The notes beneath the pieces are model-generated. The model was not told the DNA's origin. It saw only the letters and a list, made by a program, of their open reading frames with translations, and made no database searches. 8,366 bases of DNA from JBDRNO01 sp043811005 (lineage in GTDB: Bacteria; Bacteroidota; Bacteroidia; NORP154): NCBI GenBank assembly GCA_043811005.1, contig JBDRNO010000032.1:1-8366 (forward strand), given 5' to 3'. Made by a program: the position numbers and the translations under genes. Below, piece after piece: positions 1-5,322 of this stretch (position 1 is the first letter of the stretch; the number at the start of each line of letters is the position of its first letter).

Positions 1-203
1 AAGGGCTATTGTATTGATTCATAGTAATTTATAACTCATATTTATTCGCAAAATATCGAATAATGAACAATCGAATGATGAATATCGAATAAAATCATTC
101 ATCATTCGATATTCAAATGTTCAATATTCTATATTCAAATACATATTTATGACGTTGCATTATGCTGACAATCAACAGATTACCTCTTAACTTAACGACA
201 TTA
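1..203. other. AT-rich non-coding stretch with a 14-bp hairpin
   Basis: I see no gene here. The stretch is built from short AT-rich words (atatcgaat, aatgatgaat, attcaaat) of the kind common between genes in Bacteroidota. It contains a perfect inverted repeat: atcgaatgatgaat at 70-83 and its reverse complement at 97-110, with a 13-nt AT-rich loop. The 11-mer aaatatcgaat at 51-61 recurs at 5100-5110, so the vocabulary is shared with the other intergenic region of the window. The hairpin lacks a following T-run and a visible upstream gene, so I do not call it a terminator. Confidence 0.6.
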
Positions 204-230
204 ACCTCTCCCCTGCCCTCTCCGAAGGAG
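204..230. repeat. Dispersed GC-rich repeat, left part of a split copy
   Basis: Positions 204-230 match 8278-8304 at 26 of 27 bases (the only difference is t214 versus a8288). The match begins acctctcccc and ends ctccgaaggag. The repeat is much richer in C and G than its surroundings. It stops abruptly at 230, where the 713-bp insertion begins, and resumes at 951-978. Such short palindromic repeats are found scattered through bacterial genomes. The family is not named here because I cannot search for it. Confidence 0.75.
220..230. repeat. 11-bp direct repeat (left), possible target duplication or crossover core
   Basis: ctccgaaggag occurs here and again at 944-954, immediately outside the two inverted ends of the 231-943 segment. 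Removing one copy plus the segment restores a continuous dispersed repeat, so this is either a target-site duplication or the shared core of a site-specific recombination. The sequence is itself nearly symmetric (ctcc-gaa-ggag), which makes the exact breakpoint ambiguous by a few bases. Confidence 0.6.
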
Positions 231-246
231 CTACCGTGTACACACA
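227..246 (+). repeat. Terminal inverted repeat, left end
   Basis: ggagctaccgtgtacacaca is the exact reverse complement of 928-947 (20 of 20). The outer four bases (ggag) also belong to the 11-bp direct repeat, so the part specific to the element is the 16 bp from 231. It includes the palindrome gtgtacac. Confidence 0.75.
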
Positions 247-401
247 TCTTTTTCAGAATGAATTTGCCAGAGTTCAGCTTTGATATATTAGGTTGAATTT
301 GTCTAATCCACGCTTAAATACAATGGCTTCTTAAATGGTGCTTCATTAATTCCGACAAGTTTGTCAGGAACAATAATTTGGGAATAGTAAAGAAATAACA
401 T
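231..401 (-). pseudogene. Possible decayed small reading frame inside the insertion
   Basis: On the minus strand an ATG at 401 opens a 32-codon frame ending at a TAG (303-305), with residues such as VPDKLVGINEAPFKKPLYL. Past that stop the same frame goes on with protein-like composition (KAELWQIHSEKDVCTR) up to a TAG at 231-233 in the left end, crossed only by a TAA at 288-290. I do not recognise the product. It could be a worn C-terminal fragment of a gene once carried or captured by the element. It could equally be chance, because the frame is short. Only the protein-like composition supports it. Confidence 0.2.
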
Positions 402-649
402 GGTTATTTTAAGATTTTGAATAATGAACATTAGAACAACCGAATTATAAATTTTGAATATTTTTTTATTCTAAGAACACTATTTTTTTTCAGCTGTTTT
501 TATGCTTGAAACGAAAATTGAAATCAACTCATTTTCCATAATTAAAATGGTAAAATTGATAAGACGCTCTTCAATATCATATTTTCTGTTTTTATTCATT
601 ATTCTATTGTTCTAATGTTCATTATTCGATATTTTTCATTATACTATGA

Positions 650-741
650 AACCCGCATGATTTTATAAATCACAAAGGAGAATAAAAATTAATGCATTGT
701 AATGTATTCATCATTCTATTTATATTGATTTCATGCGGGTT
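650..741. repeat. 11-bp inverted repeat around an AT-rich spacer
   Basis: aacccgcatga at 650-660 pairs with tcatgcgggtt at 731-741. The 70-nt spacer between them is AT-rich and contains no gene. The arms are the only GC-richer words in this part of the insertion. It could mark the ends of a smaller nested element or a long-range hairpin; I cannot tell which. Confidence 0.45.
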
Positions 742-756
742 CACGAAACCCGAAGG

Positions 757-818
757 TTCACGAACACCTTTAAAAGATAAACAATAAAGTGAGTAAATGC
801 GAAGCATTCACGAACACC
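757..818. repeat. Two degenerate 50-bp direct repeat units
   Basis: ttcacgaacacc occurs at 757-768 and 807-818, exactly 50 bp apart. Both copies are followed by a ttaaaa-rich stretch and then gtgagtaa (at 789-796 and 838-845). A more diverged relative lies at about 1105-1151, outside the insertion (cgaatacctataaaattaat, then gaatgagc). The word aatgc-gaa-gcatt inside the first unit is a small hairpin that reappears with inverted loop near 1140-1152. The spacing and number are too low for a CRISPR array. Confidence 0.45.
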
Positions 819-927
819 GTTAAAATCAATTATGATAGTGAGTAATACCTTAATCAAAAAATTATTTTATGAGTAAATACGCGAAAGAAATCGTATTTTT
901 ATAGGTATTTTTCGTCAAACAAATATT

Positions 928-947
928 TGTGTGTACACGGTAGCTCC
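928..947 (-). repeat. Terminal inverted repeat, right end
   Basis: This is the exact reverse complement of 227-246. Inside the element the two ends diverge at once (tcttttt on the left, aaatattt just inside on the right), so the inverted similarity is confined to the tips, as expected for recombinase-recognised ends. Confidence 0.75.
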
Positions 948-954
948 GAAGGAG
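944..954. repeat. 11-bp direct repeat (right), possible target duplication or crossover core
   Basis: This is the second copy of ctccgaaggag and is identical to 220-230. It abuts the inner edge of the right inverted repeat and leads directly into the right part of the split dispersed repeat. Confidence 0.6.
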
Positions 955-978
955 AGGGAGACCCTCCGCATTAGCTCC
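951..978. repeat. Dispersed GC-rich repeat, right part of the split copy
   Basis: Positions 951-978 align without gaps to 8301-8328 at about 20 of 28 positions, continuing the match that 204-230 has with 8278-8304. The drop in identity compared with the left part suggests that this arm is less conserved or has drifted further. Confidence 0.5.
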
Positions 979-1165
979 ATACTATATATCTCATTAGCGA
1001 CTTAGAACTTTTCGAAACGCTATCTGACATTATAAAGCGTATTTCATGTATTTCAGTCAACACCTATGCGATATTCATCTGGCCAGGTGAGAAATCGTAA
1101 GATTAGCGAATACCTATAAAATTAATTATCTGAATGAGCAATGCTTCGCATTTCAATGTTTCAGG
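979..1165. other. Non-coding spacer upstream of the first sensor gene
   Basis: I see no gene or RNA gene here. The stretch contains the third, diverged relative of the 50-bp repeat family (about 1105-1151). The 13-mer aatacctataaaa at 1109-1121 has its reverse complement at 897-909 inside the insertion. The spacer ends at the candidate promoter. Confidence 0.5.
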
Positions 1166-1203
1166 TTTGTTTTTTATAAATTTAAAATACATTACTATAT
1201 TTG
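1166..1203 (+). promoter_or_regulatory. Candidate Bacteroidota-type promoter of the first sensor gene
   Basis: tatatttg at 1196-1203 fits the Bacteroidota -7 consensus TAnnTTTG exactly and lies 37 bp upstream of the ATG. The only upstream TTTG (1166-1169) is 26 nt away, longer than the usual spacing of about 19-21. A T-rich run at 1170-1175 is better placed but is a poor -33 match. The leader after it is A-rich (caattcaacaatg) without a Shine-Dalgarno sequence, as is usual in the phylum. Confidence 0.45.
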
Positions 1204-1240
1204 AGCCATAAAAACAATTTAACAACCAAACAATTCAACA

Positions 1241-4200
1241 ATGTTAAAATCAAAACTGCATTCCTTAGTTATTCTGACACTTCTCAGTGTTATAAACCTT
1301 CCATCCTTTTCCCAACAAAATAACTTCAAAACATATTCCATTGAAAATGGTTTGTCTCAATCTACTATTTTTTCCATCTTCCAGGATTCAAGAGGTTATT
1401 TATGGATAGGGACAGATGGCGGAGGTGTCAACCTGTTTGACGGGAAAAATTTCAAACACTTTAATAAAAAAACCGGTCTTGCTGGCAATACAGTCAGAAG
1501 CACAATAGAAGACAGCAAGGGTAATCTATGGATCGGTACGGATGAAGGTATTACGGTTTATGATGGTTTAAAATTTAAGATCATTGACCAGGTAAGTGGT
1601 TTTAACTTTCTATCACTTTTTGAAGATTCTCAATTTAACATTTGGGCGGGAACTGCAGGTGACGGGTTAAAAATGATCAAAGTCATAAATAAAGATTCAG
1701 TATTGGTTGAAACAATTACTGCAGAAGACGGTCTTAGCAGCAATCACATTTTTGATATATATGAGGATAAAGCAAAACGTTTGTGGCTCGCTACTTATGG
1801 AGGTGGTATAAATATACTTACTTTTTCCAACATACCTGAAGCACTCAATCATCCTTCCGATACCTTAACCAAACCTGCCGGCGAAACAGAAAAAACTGAA
1901 AATATCAAAATTATTTATTTAACACAATACGCTATTCCGAGTAATATTATCCTTTCCATTGAAGAAGATATTGATGGCAATCTATGGTTTGGAACTTCTG
2001 GTGAAGGAGCTTTTAAAATAATAACCACCAACAGTCCGGATTCCGGAAAAGTTATTGTTTATAATTCAACTAATGGCTTAAATGATAATACCATATGGGA
2101 TATTCTTAGTGATCATACCGGTAATATTTGGTTTGGAACAAATGAAGGAGGAATAAATAAATTGGACCATGATATTTCCAGAGGAACCTCTGGCAAAATC
2201 AGTGACATTGATTCACTGCGACAGTCTGGGGAAAGTTTTACGGCATTTACAGAACAACATGGATTACCCGGCAATCAAATCCTCACTGTTTTTGAAGATA
2301 ATGAAGGGAATATATGGTTTGGTACAATTGGGAACGGTTTGTGTAAATTTATCGGCTATAACTTTTCCCACTATACCGAGAAAGAAGGGCTTTCAAATAA
2401 TAATATTTATAACATTAAACAGGATATTAACGGAGATTTTTGGTTAGCTTCTTATGGTGGTGGAATTACCCGGTTATATTTTTCCACCTCAGGTAAGGAT
2501 GATGACAGTCCGGTATTTACAAATTATGGGATCAAAGATGGACTTATCAGCAATACTATTAATTCATTATCTATCTCTTCTTATAGTGAACTTGTTGAGG
2601 CTGAACAGATATTATGGATAGCCACTGCTGAAGGCTTAAGCAAACTTTTACTCCCCATACCAACTCAATCGGGATTATTTCAGGGAAAAAAAAGCAAAGG
2701 GGTTGATAAACTGAATTTTACCAATTATTCCGAAGATGATGGATTGGCAGATAATAACATTTATTGTGTTTTTGCTGATTCCAGAGGTATTGTATGGTGT
2801 GGCACTGCCGGAGGTTTAAGTGTGTATAATGGTGAAAAGTTTAGAAATATTACCTCCGATCAAGGGCTCCCTCACAATGAAGTTCAAACTATCATTGAAG
2901 ATCGCAATAGTAATATGTGGTTTGGTACATGGGACGGGCTAGCTCAATATAATTTTGAGAATTTAACAACTTATGACGAAGTTGAGGGTTTGTATGATAA
3001 AAAAGTGTTTTCATTAACCGAGGGACCACAGGGAAATATCTGGATCGGCACCTTTGGTGGCGGTTTATATAAATTAAATACAAGTACTGATGACACCATT
3101 CCAATTAAATTGGTTGCTGATGACAGCCTGCTTAGCTCAAATAATATATATTCCCTGATATTTCCCTCTAATACCGAACTAACAGGAACTGACGGACAGA
3201 ATGGGGATATCCTGATTGTTGGGACAGACAAGGGGTTTGACAAACTTATGCTTGACTCATCTCAAAACATCATCAATATCAGGCATTATGGCAAAGTTGA
3301 TGGATTTGCCGGTGTGGAAAACAACCTGAATGCCATTTATGAAGACGACAAAGAAAATATCTGGTTCGGGACCGTTCACGAGCTTACGAAATACGATCCT
3401 GATAAAGATAAGATCAATAAGGTGCCCCCAAGGACACATATTACTGATGTAAAACTTAATTTTGAAAAAGTTGATTGGACGGAATATGTTGACAGTGTTG
3501 ACAGGAAGACTGGCTTACCAGTAAATCTTTCGCTAAATTATTATCAAAACCACCTTACATTTAATTTTACAGGTATTTGTCTGACCATTCCTGAAAAAGT
3601 TCGTTATCAGTTCATATTAGATGGTCTTGACCCAGACTGGTCGCCTGTTAACGATAAAACAGAGGCAACATACTCCGGTATACCTCCCGGACATTACACT
3701 TTTAAGGTGAAAGCATCCAATAATGATGATTTATGGAATGAGAATCCAACAACATTTAGTTTTGTAATAACCCCACCATTCTGGCAAACATGGTGGTTTT
3801 ATATGATATGTACCTTGTTAGCAATAATAGGTATAGTTGCTTTTATTAAGATCCGTGAGCGTAAATTGAAAATGGAGAAAAAGATCCTTGAGGAAAAAGT
3901 TGAGGAACGTACCGTACAGCTTAGGGAGAAAAGCGAAGAATTAGCCGAAGCATTAACTGACATCACAGACAGCATCAATTACGCCAGCAGGATACAGGAA
4001 GCAATTTTACCGCAGGATGAGGAGATAGAACAACTCCTTCCCCAATCTTTTGTTCTGTTTAAACCCAAAGACATTGTAAGTGGTGATTTTTACTGGTTAT
4101 CAAATAAAGATGATAAACTATTTCTCGTAGCAGCCGATTGTACAGGGCATGGAGTACCGGGAGCATTCATGAGCATGATCAGCACAACATTATTGAACGA

Positions 4201-4828
4201 GGTAGTCAATGATAAAGCAATTACAAAACCCAGTGAAATATTTTTTGAAGTGAGAAAGAACATAATTACCTCTTTAAAACAGACAGGTGTGGCAGGTCAG
4301 CAAAAGGACGGAATGGATGCTGTATTATGTGTATTTAACAAAAACAACAACATTATGGAATGTGTTTGTGCAAACAATCCGTTATTAATAATAAGAAATG
4401 AAGGGACAAACCCTCTTATCACTCACAGTGAAATAGTAACCGAAGAGGGAGAGAAGAAACAGGAAAAAGAACCCGACCTTATTGAAAACAGCTCATTGCT
4501 TTTTGAGATCAAAGCCGATAGACAACCCGTAGGTTACTTTTCAGGAGAGCAAGTCCCATTCACCAACCACCTGATTCAACTTCAGAAAGGAGATGTCGTT
4601 TACATTTTCTCAGACGGATTCCAGGATCAGTTTGGAGGTCCTAAAGGCAAAAAGTTCATGATAAAACGCATGAAACAAATGCTCCTGGAAATACAAGTTA
4701 AAAACATGAAAGAACAAAAAGAGTATCTTGATAAAACTATCGAAGACTGGAAAGCCCATAATGATCCATCTATTGGAAAAGCATACGAGCAAATTGACGA
4801 TATCCTGCTAATTGGGATTAAGGTGTAA
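1241..4828 (+). CDS. Two-component-type propeller sensor with SpoIIE/RsbU-like PP2C phosphatase output
   Basis: A membrane sensor that should convert a periplasmic signal into Ser/Thr dephosphorylation in the cytoplasm. The complete protein has 1195 residues. It begins with a signal peptide (hydrophobic stretch about 8-20, likely cut after SFS at 24). About 14 Reg_prop blades follow (49-720, core pattern D.xGNIWFGTxxGGLxK), enough for two seven-bladed propellers. Next come a YYY domain (about 765-835), one membrane helix (about 851-871), a charged coiled coil (about 872-925) and the phosphatase. Visible phosphatase motifs are SGDFYW (947-952, metal-binding Asp949), ADCTGHGVPGAFMS (965-978), SDGFQDQ (1124-1130) and a C-terminal DD (1186-1187). 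There is no HisKA, receiver or DNA-binding domain, so it is not a hybrid two-component regulator. The start is fixed by the signal peptide and the upstream promoter box. By family, the substrate would be a phosphorylated STAS-type antagonist; none is in the window. Confidence 0.92.
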   Translation: MLKSKLHSLVILTLLSVINLPSFSQQNNFKTYSIENGLSQSTIFSIFQDSRGYLWIGTDGGGVNLFDGKNFKHFNKKTGLAGNTVRSTIEDSKGNLWIGTDEGITVYDGLKFKIIDQVSGFNFLSLFEDSQFNIWAGTAGDGLKMIKVINKDSVLVETITAEDGLSSNHIFDIYEDKAKRLWLATYGGGINILTFSNIPEALNHPSDTLTKPAGETEKTENIKIIYLTQYAIPSNIILSIEEDIDGNLWFGTSGEGAFKIITTNSPDSGKVIVYNSTNGLNDNTIWDILSDHTGNIWFGTNEGGINKLDHDISRGTSGKISDIDSLRQSGESFTAFTEQHGLPGNQILTVFEDNEGNIWFGTIGNGLCKFIGYNFSHYTEKEGLSNNNIYNIKQDINGDFWLASYGGGITRLYFSTSGKDDDSPVFTNYGIKDGLISNTINSLSISSYSELVEAEQILWIATAEGLSKLLLPIPTQSGLFQGKKSKGVDKLNFTNYSEDDGLADNNIYCVFADSRGIVWCGTAGGLSVYNGEKFRNITSDQGLPHNEVQTIIEDRNSNMWFGTWDGLAQYNFENLTTYDEVEGLYDKKVFSLTEGPQGNIWIGTFGGGLYKLNTSTDDTIPIKLVADDSLLSSNNIYSLIFPSNTELTGTDGQNGDILIVGTDKGFDKLMLDSSQNIINIRHYGKVDGFAGVENNLNAIYEDDKENIWFGTVHELTKYDPDKDKINKVPPRTHITDVKLNFEKVDWTEYVDSVDRKTGLPVNLSLNYYQNHLTFNFTGICLTIPEKVRYQFILDGLDPDWSPVNDKTEATYSGIPPGHYTFKVKASNNDDLWNENPTTFSFVITPPFWQTWWFYMICTLLAIIGIVAFIKIRERKLKMEKKILEEKVEERTVQLREKSEELAEALTDITDSINYASRIQEAILPQDEEIEQLLPQSFVLFKPKDIVSGDFYWLSNKDDKLFLVAADCTGHGVPGAFMSMISTTLLNEVVNDKAITKPSEIFFEVRKNIITSLKQTGVAGQQKDGMDAVLCVFNKNNNIMECVCANNPLLIIRNEGTNPLITHSEIVTEEGEKKQEKEPDLIENSSLLFEIKADRQPVGYFSGEQVPFTNHLIQLQKGDVVYIFSDGFQDQFGGPKGKKFMIKRMKQMLLEIQVKNMKEQKEYLDKTIEDWKAHNDPSIGKAYEQIDDILLIGIKV

Positions 4829-4880
4829 GGAGTAGCTCCGATTTACAAACCGAGAAAATAGTTAGAGCGTAGGGAGATAA

Positions 4881-5088
4881 ATGGCTAAATGGTTATATGG
4901 CTAAATGGTTATATGGTTAAATGGTTATATGGTTTTATGGTTAAATGGTTATATGGTTATATGGCTAAATGGTTATATGGTTAAATGGTTATATGGTTAT
5001 ATGGTTAAATGGTTATATGGTTATATGGTTAAATGGTTATATGGTTAAATGGTTAAATGGTTATATGGTTTAATTGTTCGATTGTTCG
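4881..5088. repeat. 8-bp tandem repeat, 24 units plus two diverged units
   Basis: Twenty-four consecutive 8-bp units run from 4881 to 5072 without a single length error. Counts are atggttat 12, atggttaa 7, atggctaa 3, atggtttt 1 and atggttta 1. Two copies of attgttcg (5073-5088) continue the 8-bp register. Changes fall only at unit positions 5, 7 and 8; atgg is invariant. In places a 24-bp higher-order pattern shows (one aa unit, then two at units, 4993-5024 region). The array begins 52 bp after the first sensor gene. I see no dyad or T-run to make it a terminator and no spacers to make it a CRISPR. Confidence 0.9.
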
Positions 5089-5122
5089 AAATAAATATCA
5101 AATATCGAATTTTAAATAATAA

Positions 5123-5281
5123 ATGATAAAGTTAAATATGATTCATCGTTTAAAAATTGCGAAATCCCAAGAAGAAGTTGAGCGTTTGCTTAAGGAATGT
5201 GGCGAATTAGTCTCAATCTTTGTAAAATCAATTGAGACAGCACAACGAAACAATACGGTTACAAAGAAAAAACAACTTTGA
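5123..5281 (+). CDS. Short ORF, possible shrunken S23-like four-helix-bundle protein
   Basis: An ORF of 52 codons starts at ATG 5123 (an in-frame TAA lies just before it; a second ATG is at 5138) and ends at TGA 5279-5281. The product is amphipathic and rich in Lys and Glu, with segments IHRLKIAKSQEEVERLLKEC and ELVSIFVKSIETAQRN. From memory, these resemble the last two helices of the small four-helix-bundle (S23 / 23S rRNA insert) proteins common in Bacteroidota, which are usually about 115-125 residues. If so, the N-terminal half and part of helix three are missing and this is a remnant. It may also be an unrelated small protein. Its function is unknown, and it lies 41 bp before the second sensor gene on the same strand. 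Confidence 0.4.
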   Translation: MIKLNMIHRLKIAKSQEEVERLLKECGELVSIFVKSIETAQRNNTVTKKKQL

Positions 5282-5322
5282 CATTTTTCATTTAGCATTC
5301 GACATTTATCATTTTAAAATTT

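Larger units (their letters stand above)
231..943. mobile_element. 713-bp non-autonomous insertion element with terminal inverted repeats
   Basis: The segment starts ctaccgtgtacacaca and ends with the reverse complement of that sequence. It is flanked on both sides by ctccgaaggag. Joining 204-230 to 955-978 rebuilds a continuous repeat that aligns with the separate copy at 8278-8328, which is good evidence that this segment was inserted into an older repeat. No ORF large enough for a transposase or recombinase is present, so it would have to be mobilised in trans, as MITEs are. The interior is a patchwork of AT-rich words, short direct and inverted repeats, and one possible decayed reading frame on the minus strand. 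The alternative is recombination between dispersed palindromic repeats. The structure is well supported; mobility is inference. Confidence 0.6.

Noticed and set aside
502..615. 37-codon plus-strand ORF with a hydrophobic C-terminal end
   Set aside because: It is composed of the AT-rich words of the surrounding spacer (ttattcattattctattgttc), which give Phe/Ile/Leu in any frame. There is no start context or similarity to support it.
2892..3439. Antisense ORFs of 60-90 codons within the first sensor gene, and similar ones in the second
   Set aside because: They lie opposite strongly supported propeller coding sequence, have no protein features, and arise from the codon bias of the repeated blades.
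1241..4828. Hybrid two-component system (HTCS) regulator
   Set aside because: The sensor half is HTCS-like, but after the membrane helix there is a PP2C/SpoIIE phosphatase with no H-box, ATPase, receiver or AraC-type domain.
4829..4839. Small dyad ggag-tag-ctcc directly after the stop codon of the first sensor as a terminator
   Set aside because: The stem has only four pairs and no T-run follows. The ten bases gtagctccga (4832-4841) also occur at 940-949, but this is too short to claim a repeat copy.
4881..5072. CRISPR array or repeat-protein gene
   Set aside because: The units are contiguous 8-mers without spacers. Reading frames through the array meet taa stops from the atggttaa units and have no flanking coding sequence.
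5277..5322. Promoter for the second sensor (TTTG at 5277-5280 with a -7 box near the ATG)
   Set aside because: No TAnnTTTG is present at the right distance; tatcattt and taaaattt are poor matches, so transcription could also come from upstream.
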